A DNA stretch of 64,000 bases from Bacteroidota bacterium (GTDB lineage Bacteria; Bacteroidota; Bacteroidia; Flavobacteriales_D; Crocinitomicaceae): the NCBI GenBank assembly GCA_030148165.1, contig JASBTZ010000007.1, forward strand, positions 434,001-498,000, given 5' to 3'. This document shows, one piece after another, positions 16,537-25,594 of this stretch (the stretch's first letter is position 1; each line of letters opens with the position of its first letter). The notes beneath the pieces were generated by a model. That model saw only the letters and a program-made list of their open reading frames with translations. It ran no database searches and had not been told where the DNA came from. The translations under genes were made by a program, and so were the position numbers.

Positions 16537-17872
16537 TTTATGGCTCATTTCTTCTGACTCTTTTGGTCAACAGAATGTTAGCTTCATTTTCGTGGGCGAT
16601 GTCATGCAGCACGATGGTCAAATCGAGGCGGCATACAATAAACGTACAAACAGCTATGAATACGAAGATGGCTTTAAATTCATTAAGCCTGTAATCAACA
16701 TGTACGATATTCGAGTAGCAAATCTCGAGGTGACACTGGCAGGTAAACCTTTTAAAGGTTACCCACAGTTTTCAGCTCCTGACGACTTGGCCCAAACACT
16801 AGTTAGCACAGGTTTTAATGTAATCCTTACGGCAAACAATCATTCATGTGATCGTGGAGATGCAGGTGTTGAAAGAACGCTCGATAAGTTAGATGAATTA
16901 GGTGTGAAGCACACGGGTACATTTCGTTCGCAGGAAGAACGTGATAGTCTATACCCACTGATGATCGAACAAAATGGAATAAAGGTAGCCATGTTGAATT
17001 ACACGTATGGCACGAATGGTCTTTATGTTAAAAAACCCTTGATCGTCAATTACATTGACAGCACAATGATAAAACAAGATATAGCTCGAGCAAAGGAATT
17101 AAATGCGGATTATATAATCTGTAATATGCATTGGGGAACCGAGTATAAGCTCTTGCCAAACAGCTATCAAAAAACATACGAATCTGTTTGCTATCGGGCT
17201 GGAGCAGACATGGTGATCGGTGGTCACCCGCATGTGTTGCAGCCGATAGAAAAGAAAGTAGTTGGAGAAGAAGAAAAGCTAACCGTTTGGTCACTCGGGA
17301 ATTTTGTTTCTAATATGTCTGTTCGCTATACCCGAGGTGGGGTGATGGTGGGAGCTGCTATTGAAAAGGAATCGGAAAAGATCACTATGACAGATTCAGA
17401 ATACTGGCTGGTTTATGTCCATAAGAAACAGGAAGGTGCTATCAAGCAATACTACATTCTTCCGGAGTTTGAGTATAATACCTATAGAAGTGATTTTATT
17501 AGTGCATCCGAAAAGGATAAAATGGATCAGTTCTTTGCAGATAGCAGAAAGCTTTACGAAGAACACAATGTTGGAACGGTTGAACGTAAAATATCAGAAA
17601 ACGCCGAATTAACGCAGCGCTACCAACAGTATTTAAAGGGATATTACTCGGTATTGGTCAAAGGATCAGACAGCTTGTTGGTCAAACCGGGAATAGGAAA
17701 GTACTTGCATCAAACCGTCGACAGCAAGGGCGAAAGTTTCTTGTTGTCTGGGATGTGGACATCGCCGGAAGAAGCAAAAGGCACACAACAGTTTATCATG
17801 GATTGTGGATTATCGGAGAATCCCGAAATAGTTTTCGTTAAACCGGAAGGTATAGAAAAAGTATCAGAATGA
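16496..17872 (+). CDS. CapA family protein (poly-gamma-glutamate synthesis type metallophosphoesterase fold)
   Basis: Starting at the ATG at 16496, inside the end of thyA, the 458-residue protein has a good signal peptide ([19 protein letters not shown]). Upstream in-frame starts at 16445 and 16472 lack this feature. The CapA/PGA_cap domain shows [11 protein letters not shown] (residue 33 region), [32 protein letters not shown] and [14 protein letters not shown], the metal-site residues of the calcineurin-like fold. CapA proteins act in poly-gamma-glutamate or exopolymer handling; the real substrate is unknown here. The C-terminal 150 residues include an SPOR-like arrangement ([16 protein letters not shown], ...FVKPEG), which may bind peptidoglycan. 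No capB or capC genes are near. Confidence 0.85.
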   Translation: MIRIRTSKVLLLSSLWLISSDSFGQQNVSFIFVGDVMQHDGQIEAAYNKRTNSYEYEDGFKFIKPVINMYDIRVANLEVTLAGKPFKGYPQFSAPDDLAQTLVSTGFNVILTANNHSCDRGDAGVERTLDKLDELGVKHTGTFRSQEERDSLYPLMIEQNGIKVAMLNYTYGTNGLYVKKPLIVNYIDSTMIKQDIARAKELNADYIICNMHWGTEYKLLPNSYQKTYESVCYRAGADMVIGGHPHVLQPIEKKVVGEEEKLTVWSLGNFVSNMSVRYTRGGVMVGAAIEKESEKITMTDSEYWLVYVHKKQEGAIKQYYILPEFEYNTYRSDFISASEKDKMDQFFADSRKLYEEHNVGTVERKISENAELTQRYQQYLKGYYSVLVKGSDSLLVKPGIGKYLHQTVDSKGESFLLSGMWTSPEEAKGTQQFIMDCGLSENPEIVFVKPEGIEKVSE

Positions 17873-18399
17873 AAGTAGGATTGATTGTCGCGATGGACCG
17901 GGAAGGAGGCATAGGTCGAAATAATGATCTGATGTGGCATCTACCCGACGACATGAAATTTTTTAAAGAGACCACGAAAGGACATGTAGTCGTTATGGGT
18001 CGTAAGAACTACGAATCCATTCCTGAAAAATTTCGACCCCTACCGGGACGCGAAAATGCAATTCTCACCCGAAATGGGGATTTCAATGCTCCAGACTGTG
18101 AACTTTTTAATTCGCTGGAAGCATGTCTGGAATATTATAAAGACGACGAACGTATTATATTTATCATTGGTGGCGGTGAGATCTATAAACTTGCTTTGGA
18201 ATCAGAAAGCGTGGATGAAATGTACATTACACATATCAACAAAGTTTATCATGCTGACACTTATTTTTCTGACTTTGATCGGTCGAACTGGACGGAAGAA
18301 ACCCTGATAGAACACCCTGTAGATGACAGACACGAGGCGAGTTTTACGATTAAAAAGTATACAAAAAAATTAGAGAAACCTGCCTCACAGGAATCATAA
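17869..18399 (+). CDS. folA: Dihydrofolate reductase
   Basis: A 176-residue DHFR that reduces dihydrofolate to tetrahydrofolate with NADPH. It has the expected GIGRNNDLMWHLPDDMKFF block (residues 15-33, with the active-site Asp), GRKNYESIPEKFRPLPGR (cofactor loop) and IIGGGEIYKLAL near 105. Its ATG overlaps the stop of the capA-like gene (ATGA), showing translational coupling. It completes the cycle started by thyA in the same operon. About 138 bp downstream up to topB contain no gene. Confidence 0.97.
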   Translation: MKVGLIVAMDREGGIGRNNDLMWHLPDDMKFFKETTKGHVVVMGRKNYESIPEKFRPLPGRENAILTRNGDFNAPDCELFNSLEACLEYYKDDERIIFIIGGGEIYKLALESESVDEMYITHINKVYHADTYFSDFDRSNWTEETLIEHPVDDRHEASFTIKKYTKKLEKPASQES

Positions 18400-18537
18400 A
18401 TAATGGCTATTTCAGATAAGCAGGTTTACGAACACCGTAACGGTCGTTCTTGTTGAAAAAAAAAGCGGTTCTGAGGTTATCTTGGGTATTAGTTTCTCTA
18501 ATTTTAGTCTTCATCTATTAACTCGTTTAATCAGCCT

Positions 18538-20646
18538 ATGAAGGTTTGTATTGCCGAAAAACCCAGTGTAGCTAAAGATATCGCCGAAGTACTCGGTGCT
18601 AATCAACGACACGATGGATATTTTGAAGGCAATGGCTATCAGGTCACCTGGACATTCGGACATCTTTGCACATTGAAGGAACCTCATGATTATAATGAGA
18701 ATTGGAAATATTGGAAGCTGGAGGATTTACCTATCGTACCCGAAAAATTTGGTATAAAGCTGATTCAGGATAGAGGGGTGGAGAAACAATTCCAAACGAT
18801 CACCAATCTTGTGCAAGGTTCAGACGAAGTCATTAATTGCGGTGATGCAGGGCAGGAAGGGGAGCTCATCCAACGATGGGTTTTGGCAAAGGCAAAATGC
18901 AGTGTCCCGGTTAAACGTCTGTGGATATCATCCTTAACGGAAGAATCCATTAGGGAGGGATTCGACAAGCTCTATAAGGCTGAAAAGTACGATAATCTAT
19001 ACGCAGCAGGAAGTGCCAGAGCAATTGGAGATTGGATGCTAGGCATCAATGGAACAAGACTCTTCACCAAGAAGTTTGGCCAGGGTAAATCGACCTTATC
19101 AATCGGAAGAGTTCAGACACCAACACTCGCAATGATCGTAGCCAGACAAAAAGAGATTGATGCTTTTGTTGTTGAAGATTACTGGGAGTTGAAAACGACC
19201 TACAAAGAACAGGAGTTTGCTTGTCAAATTGATCGACTTAAGACTGAAGAGAAGGCTAATAAAGGGCTGGAGTATTTAAAAGGACATGAATTTGAGATCA
19301 CCTCTTTCGAACAAAAAGAAGGAAAGGAAGGAAATCCGAAGCTTTATGATTTGACTTCTTTACAGGTTGATGCGAATAAAAAATTCGGTGTGTCCGCCGA
19401 TGAAACACTCAAACTTGTTCAAAGTCTATACGAAAAGAAATTAGTGACCTATCCTCGCGTTGACACCACTTATCTGTCCGAAGATCTCTATCCTAAAATT
19501 CCCGGAATTCTAAAAGGAATGACGTACTATTCAAGGTTTACAGAGGTACTTCTTCAAAAGGCTATTCCAAAATCGAAAGCGGTATTTGACGATAAGAAGG
19601 TAACCGATCACCATGCTATTATTCCAACAGGAGTCGTGCCGTCCGGAGTTTCTCCTGATGAGAATAAAATCTACGATTTGATTGCAAAGCGCTTTATCGC
19701 TGTTTTTTATCCCCCATGTACCGTATCGAATACAACTGTTTTAGGAAAGGTAGGGGAACTTGAATTTAAAGCAACCGGAAAACAGATCCTGGAACCGGGT
19801 TGGCGTGAAGTATATGAGAAAGACAAGAAGGGTAAAAAAGATGAGGAAAAGATCATGCCTCATTTTGATGAAGGTGAGAAAGGTCCGCACGAGCCTTTAA
19901 TCCATCAGGGAAAAACAACGCCACCGAAGCATTACACGGAAGCTACTTTACTCCGGGCAATGGAAACTGCCGGCAAACAGGTGGATGATGAGGAAATGCG
20001 TGAATTGATGAAGGATAACGGTATTGGTCGTCCTTCTACTCGAGCTAACATCATTGAAACCTTATTCAGGCGGAAGTATATCGAGAAAAAACGCAAGAAT
20101 ATCATTGCTACTCCAACGGGAATAGCGCTGATCGACACGATACAGAATGAATTACTCAAAAGTGCTGAGTTGACCGGTAACTGGGAACGAAAACTACGCT
20201 TGATCGAAAAAGGAGAATATAACCTGGATCAATTTAAGAACGAACTTTATCAAATGGTGAGAGATCTAACCGATGAGGTGATCTTTAATACTTCCTATAC
20301 CGTAAATCCATTTGAGCGCTCAATTGCAGAGCAGGCGGCAAGGCAGAAGAAAAAACCTAAACCGAAAAAAAAGGTCGATTTCAGCACCATTAATTGTCCG
20401 AAATGTAACGAAGCTAAATTAATCAAAGGCAAAACAGCTGTAGGATGTAATAATTACAAAGAATGTAGTTTTAAGATACCATTTGAGCTAATGGGGAAAA
20501 AGCTAACGGATCGTCAATTATCTGATTTGATCGCCAAAGGTAAAACGGGCTTGATCAAAGGTATTGCCATCACAAATTCTGAGGAAACCAAAAGTGGTCG
20601 CTTCGAACTAGATGCGGCTTTTAATATTAGTTTTTCCGAGAAATAA
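18538..20646 (+). CDS. topB: DNA topoisomerase III (type IA)
   Basis: This 702-residue enzyme relaxes negative supercoils and decatenates DNA. The TOPRIM domain starts with CIAEKPSVAKDIAEVLG and contains NCGDAGQEGELIQR (acidic metal-site residues). The type IA core has SIGRVQTPTLAMIVARQKEI near 195, the catalytic Tyr in KKLVTYPRVDTTYLS near residue 305, and GIGRPSTRANIIETL near 498. A C-terminal region has a Lys-rich linker (KKKPKPKKK) and one zinc-finger-like unit with CPKCNEAKLI and CNNYKEC, then a TopB-type tail. It stands alone and converges on the next gene with a 2-bp gap. Confidence 0.95.
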   Translation: MKVCIAEKPSVAKDIAEVLGANQRHDGYFEGNGYQVTWTFGHLCTLKEPHDYNENWKYWKLEDLPIVPEKFGIKLIQDRGVEKQFQTITNLVQGSDEVINCGDAGQEGELIQRWVLAKAKCSVPVKRLWISSLTEESIREGFDKLYKAEKYDNLYAAGSARAIGDWMLGINGTRLFTKKFGQGKSTLSIGRVQTPTLAMIVARQKEIDAFVVEDYWELKTTYKEQEFACQIDRLKTEEKANKGLEYLKGHEFEITSFEQKEGKEGNPKLYDLTSLQVDANKKFGVSADETLKLVQSLYEKKLVTYPRVDTTYLSEDLYPKIPGILKGMTYYSRFTEVLLQKAIPKSKAVFDDKKVTDHHAIIPTGVVPSGVSPDENKIYDLIAKRFIAVFYPPCTVSNTTVLGKVGELEFKATGKQILEPGWREVYEKDKKGKKDEEKIMPHFDEGEKGPHEPLIHQGKTTPPKHYTEATLLRAMETAGKQVDDEEMRELMKDNGIGRPSTRANIIETLFRRKYIEKKRKNIIATPTGIALIDTIQNELLKSAELTGNWERKLRLIEKGEYNLDQFKNELYQMVRDLTDEVIFNTSYTVNPFERSIAEQAARQKKKPKPKKKVDFSTINCPKCNEAKLIKGKTAVGCNNYKECSFKIPFELMGKKLTDRQLSDLIAKGKTGLIKGIAITNSEETKSGRFELDAAFNISFSEK

Positions 20647-20648
20647 AT

Positions 20649-21413
20649 TTATTTCAGAATGATCTGTTCAATGCCTCTTTTATTACCGGATGTAAACTGG
20701 ATAAAGTACGTGCCCGCGTCAACCATAGATAAATCAATGGTTTGATTAGCCATCACGTGTTCTTCGGCATGGACTAATCTACCCATCATGTCTAACACCT
20801 GAATATCGAATTGACGCGTACTATTACTCGGCGCTTTAACATAAACAATTCCTTCGGATGGATTTGGAACAACATTATAATGATAGTTGTCCAGTTCCTC
20901 AGCACTGGCGGTAAGATCGATCCACTCGATTTCTACCTCTGCGAAATAAGTGTTTTGAAGATCCAACGTATACAAAGTCGGTGTTGAAGGTGGAATAGTT
21001 GCGAGATCAACCTGAAGGACAAATTGCTGATTCATTACTGCTTCATCTCCGATACCACTGGTACATCCCGGAGAAGTTATGGCATCGCTCTCAAAACCTG
21101 ACATTTCGAATTCGATGTAACTCGTCATCACGTTTACCTCATTTGCTATTTCGAGATTCTGGATGTCTGTCCACACGTTATAAGCTGCGTTTGGGTCGTC
21201 TTCAAATATCCAACAATACGTATTAGTATTAGCTTCAGCATCGATCGTCCAGATATTATAAACCGGATCTTGCGGTTGATTCGGACATAATGGTGCTAAT
21301 CCCCCATCACATGGATCGGCTTTAGCTTTCAATCTTAATACAGTCACTGTATAATCAACCTGAGCAAACACACTAGTGCTGCAAAGTAGGATTGAGAGTA
21401 GTAGTAGTTTCAT
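20649..21413 (-). CDS. Secreted protein with T9SS type A sorting domain
   Basis: A 254-residue protein with a signal peptide (MKLLLLSILLCSTSVFAQ). Residues 20-170 hold a Cys-containing beta-rich domain (KADPCDGGLAPLCPNQPQDP, NTYCWIFEDDPNA). The last 75 residues form a T9SS sorting domain: VVPNPSEGIVYVKAP, QVLDMMGRLVHAEE, DLSMVDAGTYFIQFTS. It should be exported to the surface. No enzyme motif or known domain is recognised in the middle. It converges with topB. Confidence 0.85.
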   Translation of the reverse strand: MKLLLLSILLCSTSVFAQVDYTVTVLRLKAKADPCDGGLAPLCPNQPQDPVYNIWTIDAEANTNTYCWIFEDDPNAAYNVWTDIQNLEIANEVNVMTSYIEFEMSGFESDAITSPGCTSGIGDEAVMNQQFVLQVDLATIPPSTPTLYTLDLQNTYFAEVEIEWIDLTASAEELDNYHYNVVPNPSEGIVYVKAPSNSTRQFDIQVLDMMGRLVHAEEHVMANQTIDLSMVDAGTYFIQFTSGNKRGIEQIILK

Positions 21414-21454
21414 AATGAGAGTTTAAAGTGCACCCTAAAAATAATCTAAAAGAG

Positions 21455-22021
21455 TTACTTTTTTACATATTGGGTAAGAATTACAATTTTTTGCCCTTCT
21501 ACCTTTCCTTCTATTTGATCCGGATGATCGTGAACCAGCGATATGTTTCTGACAGCTGTACCTCTTTTAGCTACCAGACTGCTTCCTTTTACGTTCAGGT
21601 CTTTAATGATGGTGACTGTATCACCGGCAACAAGCTCGACGCCGTTCGAGTCTTTGTGAATTTCTTTTGTTTCTCCTTCTTCGACTACTCCTTCTTTTGC
21701 CCACGCCAGGGTATCATGTTCCAGGTACATCATGTCAAGCAGATCCGAAGGCCAACCCTCGCCTTTTAGATGATTGAGCATTCGCCAGGCTACAACTTTT
21801 ACAGCCGGAACCTCACTCCACATACTGTCGTTCAGACACCTCCAGTGATTGGGATCGATCTTATTTGTATCGGTAAGTTGTTCCGAGCAAGTCGAACACA
21901 CCATTACCATATCATCTGCGGATGCTCCTGATTTTGGAGGAACCGTATATGATGTCAAGGAATCACTTGAACCACAGAGTTCGCACTGATTTCCACTTCG
22001 CTCATTCAGCTCATTGCTCAT
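21455..22021 (-). CDS. PhnA/YjdM-type zinc-ribbon protein
   Basis: A 188-residue protein with an N-terminal zinc ribbon (CELCGSSDSL at residues 13-22 and VCSTCSEQL at 41-49), a central helical part, and the C-terminal PhnA domain (DSNGVELVAGDTVTIIKDL ... GTAVRNISLVHDHPDQIEG ... IVILTQYVKK). Proteins of this family are named after alkylphosphonate use in E. coli, but no phosphonate genes are near and the true role is unknown. It is cytoplasmic, is longer at the N-terminus than E. coli YjdM, and forms a single-gene unit divergent from purM. Confidence 0.9.
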   Translation of the reverse strand: MSNELNERSGNQCELCGSSDSLTSYTVPPKSGASADDMVMVCSTCSEQLTDTNKIDPNHWRCLNDSMWSEVPAVKVVAWRMLNHLKGEGWPSDLLDMMYLEHDTLAWAKEGVVEEGETKEIHKDSNGVELVAGDTVTIIKDLNVKGSSLVAKRGTAVRNISLVHDHPDQIEGKVEGQKIVILTQYVKK

Positions 22022-22110
22022 AAAATAAAAGTATTGAGATTGTAATTACAATAATAAGAAATTACCCAAAGAGACTTACCGAAATAAGCTCGCAGATGTC
22101 GAAGAATTGC

Positions 22111-22118
22111 TAATTTTG
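22111..22118 (+). promoter_or_regulatory. Candidate -7 box of the purM operon
   Basis: TAATTTTG matches TAnnTTTG exactly and ends 16 nt before the ATG of purM, leaving a short leader. No good TTG is present at the -33 distance. Confidence 0.45.
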
Positions 22119-22134
22119 TGAGTGAATCGTAACT

Positions 22135-23301
22135 ATGGCAGACCAAAGATATAATCTCAGAGGAGTTTCAGCAGGAAAAGAGGATGTTCACAATGCAATC
22201 AAGAATGTAGATAAGGGACTTTACCCCAAAGCATTTTGTAAAATCGTACCCGATTATTTATCAGGTGATGAGGAATATTGTGTCGTGATGCATGCTGATG
22301 GTGCAGGGACAAAATCTTCTTTGGCGTACATGTACTGGAAAGAAACAGGGGATTTGTCTGTCTGGAAGGGAATAGCACAAGATGCATTGATCATGAACAT
22401 TGATGATTTGCTATGTGTTGGTGCCACTGATAATATTCTACTTTCTTCCACAATAGGAAGGAATAAAAACCTGATTCCTGGAGAAGTAATTTCATGCATT
22501 ATCAATGGAACAGAAGAATTACTGGAAGATCTTCGTTCACAAGGGATTGGAATCCATTCAACAGGAGGAGAAACAGCAGATGTTGGTGATCTCGTTCGAA
22601 CGATGATCGTTGACTCAACGGTTGTTTGTCGTATGAAACGATCTGATGTCATAACGAATAAAAATATTCAGGACGGCGATGTGATCGTGGGTTTAGCTTC
22701 ATTCGGTCAGGCTTCTTATGAAGATGCTTACAATGGTGGCATGGGTAGCAATGGATTAACATCTGCCCGCCATGATGTGTTTGATAAATACCTTGCTAAG
22801 AAATACCCTGAAAGCTTTGATCCGGCAGTTCCGGAAGATTTGGTTTACTCAGGCTCTAAGAAATTAACTGATGCGACTGACTCGCCTTTAGACGCAGGAA
22901 AATTGGTGTTATCACCGACGAGGACTTATGCGCCAGTGATTAAAAAGGTTTTGGATGGTTATCGGTCTTCTATACATGGAATGGTACATTGTTCGGGAGG
23001 TGCTCAGACCAAAGTTTTGCATTTTGTTGATGATGTTCATGTGATAAAGGATAATCTTTTTGAAACCCCACCGCTTTTTAAATTAATTCAGGGGGAGTCC
23101 GGAACGGATTGGAAAGAAATGTATAAGGTATTTAACATGGGTCACCGAATGGAATTGTATGTTCCAGAGGATATTGCTGACGATATCATCGCCTTATCTG
23201 AGTCGTTTAATATTGATGCACAGATTGTAGGTAGGGTGGAAGCGTACTCAGGAAAAAAATTAACTATCCGTTCTCCTTACGGTGAATTTATATACGAATA
23301 A
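22135..23301 (+). CDS. purM: Phosphoribosylformylglycinamidine cyclo-ligase (AIR synthetase)
   Basis: This 388-residue enzyme closes FGAM to AIR in purine synthesis, using ATP. It shows the PurM motifs MHADGAGTKSSLAYMYW (residues 50-66), NIDDLLCVGATDNILLSS, IHSTGGETADVGDLVRT and GMVHCSGGAQTKVLHF. It is slightly longer than the E. coli enzyme (345), as is common in Bacteroidota where the N-terminus and central loop are extended. Its stop codon overlaps the start of prfA by one base (TAATG), so the two genes are translationally coupled. Confidence 0.93.
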   Translation: MADQRYNLRGVSAGKEDVHNAIKNVDKGLYPKAFCKIVPDYLSGDEEYCVVMHADGAGTKSSLAYMYWKETGDLSVWKGIAQDALIMNIDDLLCVGATDNILLSSTIGRNKNLIPGEVISCIINGTEELLEDLRSQGIGIHSTGGETADVGDLVRTMIVDSTVVCRMKRSDVITNKNIQDGDVIVGLASFGQASYEDAYNGGMGSNGLTSARHDVFDKYLAKKYPESFDPAVPEDLVYSGSKKLTDATDSPLDAGKLVLSPTRTYAPVIKKVLDGYRSSIHGMVHCSGGAQTKVLHFVDDVHVIKDNLFETPPLFKLIQGESGTDWKEMYKVFNMGHRMELYVPEDIADDIIALSESFNIDAQIVGRVEAYSGKKLTIRSPYGEFIYE

Positions 23302-24380
23302 TGAACGATCTTTTACAAAAGTTAGAGGCCATTAATGTGCGCTTTCAGGAGGTTGGCAAACTGATCGTGGATCCTGATATTATCGCGGATATGAAGCGGT
23401 ATGTAAAACTCAATAAAGAGTATAAGGACCTTGAGGAGATCGTGGCAGTGTATAAAGAATACAAAAGTCTTATCGAGAATCTGGAGAGCTCAAGAAAACT
23501 TCTGGAGACGGAAGAGGACCCTGAAATGCGTGAGATGGCGAAGGAGGAAATTGATAATTTATCCGAGGCGAGACCTGAGATGGAAGAAAAGATCAAGTTT
23601 CTTCTCATTCCAAAGGATTCGGAAGACGAGAAGAGTGCGATTATGGAATTACGAGCCGGAACCGGAGGAGACGAAGCATGCATTTTCGTTGAGGATTGCT
23701 TCAGAATGTATACCATGTTCTTCAAAGAAAAAGGATGGAGCTATGAGGTTATGAACTCCACAGAAGGGGGAACAAAGGGCTACAAGGAAATTGTGATGAA
23801 TATAGAAGGTCCGGCAATTTACGGAGAGCTTAAATTTGAATCGGGTGTTCACCGTGTACAGCGTGTTCCTGAAACTGAATCACAAGGTCGAGTCCATACT
23901 TCAGCTATAACGGTTGCTGTTTTGCCTGAAGCGGAAGAAGTTGACTTTGAACTGGACATGTCTGAAGTGCGAAGAGATACGTATCGTGCTTCTGGCGCAG
24001 GTGGTCAGCACGTTAACAAAACCGAATCGGCGATTCGGTTGACACATATTCCAACAGGAGTTGTTGCTGAATGTCAGGATGGAAGATCCCAGCATAAGAA
24101 TTTGGAAAAGGCAACATCCATGTTACGTTCTAAGCTCTACCAAATTGAATTGGAGAAAGCAGAATCTGCTCGAGCTGAACACCGGAAGTCTCTGGTATCA
24201 ACGGGGGACCGCTCTGCTAAGATCAGGACCTATAATTATCCTCAAGGCAGAATTACGGATCATCGAATCAATAAGACCATGTATAACTTGAGTTCATTTA
24301 TGAATGGCGATATTCAGGAAATGATCGATGCGTTAAAGATGGCAGAGAATGCAGAGAAATTAAAGGGAGAAGAAGTATGA
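23301..24380 (+). CDS. prfA: Peptide chain release factor 1
   Basis: A 359-residue RF1 that ends translation at UAA and UAG. The N-terminal coiled domain (1-100) is followed by domain 2 with the stop-recognition PxT region ([18 protein letters not shown]) and the catalytic GGQ loop in [19 protein letters not shown] near residue 235, then the C-terminal [14 protein letters not shown] and GRITDHRI segments. The Gln of GGQ is the residue normally methylated by PrmC. The gene lies between purM and pyrF with 1- and 4-base overlaps. Confidence 0.97.
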   Translation: MNDLLQKLEAINVRFQEVGKLIVDPDIIADMKRYVKLNKEYKDLEEIVAVYKEYKSLIENLESSRKLLETEEDPEMREMAKEEIDNLSEARPEMEEKIKFLLIPKDSEDEKSAIMELRAGTGGDEACIFVEDCFRMYTMFFKEKGWSYEVMNSTEGGTKGYKEIVMNIEGPAIYGELKFESGVHRVQRVPETESQGRVHTSAITVAVLPEAEEVDFELDMSEVRRDTYRASGAGGQHVNKTESAIRLTHIPTGVVAECQDGRSQHKNLEKATSMLRSKLYQIELEKAESARAEHRKSLVSTGDRSAKIRTYNYPQGRITDHRINKTMYNLSSFMNGDIQEMIDALKMAENAEKLKGEEV

Positions 24381-25195
24381 CAAGACAGCAACTCATAGAA
24401 CAGATCCGTAAAAAGAAGTCGTTCTTATGCGTTGGTCTGGATACTGATCTATCAAAAATTCCGGCTCATTTAATGGAGGAAAGCGATCCTATTTTTGCTT
24501 TTAATAGGGCGATCATCGATGCGACGAAGGATTTTTGCGTTGCCTATAAACCAAATATTGCTTTTTACGAAAACCTGGGTGATAAAGGCTGGAATGCACT
24601 GAAGAAAACGATGGAATATATTCCGGATGACATTTTTACCATAGCGGATGCTAAACGTGGTGATATAGGAAACACCTCCCGATACTACGCGAATGCGTTT
24701 TTCGATCACCTCAATTCAGATGCCGTAACCGTAGCGCCCTATATGGGAGAAGATAGTGTGACTCCATTTATGGAGCATTCGAACAAATGGGTGATTTTGT
24801 TAGCGTTAACATCCAATAGAGGAGCCCTGGATTTCCAGATGCTCGAAGATCAGGATGGTGTGCCACTGTATCAGCATGTTGTTCGTAAATCACAGAATTG
24901 GGGAAGTCCGGAAAATTTAATGTACGTAGTTGGGGCTACACGCGCAAGTGATATTGCGGGTGTAAGAGAAGTGGCTCCTGATCATTTCTTTTTGGTTCCG
25001 GGAGTAGGTGCACAAGGAGGAAGTCTCCAGGATGTTGTTCAATATGGCTGGAATAACGATTGTGGACTATTGGTCAATTCGTCACGTGGTATCATCTATG
25101 CATCCGAAGGACATGATTTCGCTGAAAAGGCTGGTGAAAAGGCAAGAGCACTTCAGCAGGAAATGGAACAAATATTGAAAGACAAGTCTTTCTGA
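24377..25195 (+). CDS. pyrF: Orotidine 5'-phosphate decarboxylase, type 2
   Basis: A 272-residue decarboxylase converting OMP to UMP. Motifs are [13 protein letters not shown] (residue 17 region), [26 protein letters not shown] (catalytic Lys and Asp), [14 protein letters not shown] and [14 protein letters not shown], which together fit the longer type 2 (Mycobacterium/plant-like) form rather than the 230-residue E. coli type. The start overlaps prfA in ATGA. It is the last gene of the purM-prfA-pyrF unit, which therefore couples purine synthesis, pyrimidine synthesis and translation termination. Confidence 0.95.
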   Translation: MTRQQLIEQIRKKKSFLCVGLDTDLSKIPAHLMEESDPIFAFNRAIIDATKDFCVAYKPNIAFYENLGDKGWNALKKTMEYIPDDIFTIADAKRGDIGNTSRYYANAFFDHLNSDAVTVAPYMGEDSVTPFMEHSNKWVILLALTSNRGALDFQMLEDQDGVPLYQHVVRKSQNWGSPENLMYVVGATRASDIAGVREVAPDHFFLVPGVGAQGGSLQDVVQYGWNNDCGLLVNSSRGIIYASEGHDFAEKAGEKARALQQEMEQILKDKSF

Positions 25196-25250
25196 TTATC
25201 AATAAGTTAAGCAAATAATTTCGATCAAATATTTGGATTCGATTGATTGA

Positions 25251-25481
25251 TTGCTTAAATTCAATAGACCAAATCTAAGGCCCTTGAAAGAATCTAAATG
25301 GTTTAGTTCGGTTGTTATTCTGGTGTTAATCAGTATTAACGGACTTTCATTCCTGGTCATGCAGTCGCAAAAGTTATCCAGTGAGAAGGTGATTATTGCC
25401 ATGGGAGTTCTCGGCGCACTTACCCTTACTTATCTCGTTTTTCAAATGAGAACAAAGACTAGAACCCGGAGAAATAAGTAA
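25251..25481 (+). CDS. Possible small membrane protein
   Basis: A 76-codon frame opening with TTG at 25251 (another TTG at 25284). It would encode two hydrophobic segments (SSVVILVLISINGLSFLV and VIIAMGVLGALTLTYLVF) separated by a short charged loop and a basic end TRTRRNK, a plausible two-helix inner-membrane protein. There is no ATG start and no recognised family. It begins 55 bp after pyrF, could be part of the same transcript, and ends before the promoter of the exporter gene. Confidence 0.45.
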   Translation: MLKFNRPNLRPLKESKWFSSVVILVLISINGLSFLVMQSQKLSSEKVIIAMGVLGALTLTYLVFQMRTKTRTRRNK

Positions 25482-25536
25482 TTAGCCCCTATCTATTTCC
25501 AGTATCATTTTCAATTGTTATTGAATACTTAAATTC

Positions 25537-25567
25537 TTTGTGTGCTTGCATATAAACACTACTTTTG
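25537..25567 (+). promoter_or_regulatory. Bacteroidota-type promoter of the exporter gene
   Basis: TTTG at 25537-25540 and TACTTTTG at 25560-25567 match the -33 and -7 consensus exactly with a 19-nt spacer. Transcription should begin about 5 nt downstream, which rules out the TTG at 25565 as the start and supports the ATG at 25595. Confidence 0.8.
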
Positions 25568-25594
25568 TTTGGCATTAATCACCTGTGGGAATTT

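Noticed and set aside
18400-18537. folA-topB spacer examined for a small gene or terminator
   Set aside because: No stable hairpin with a U tract and no coding frame were found; only a TAATTTTA box with too short a spacer.
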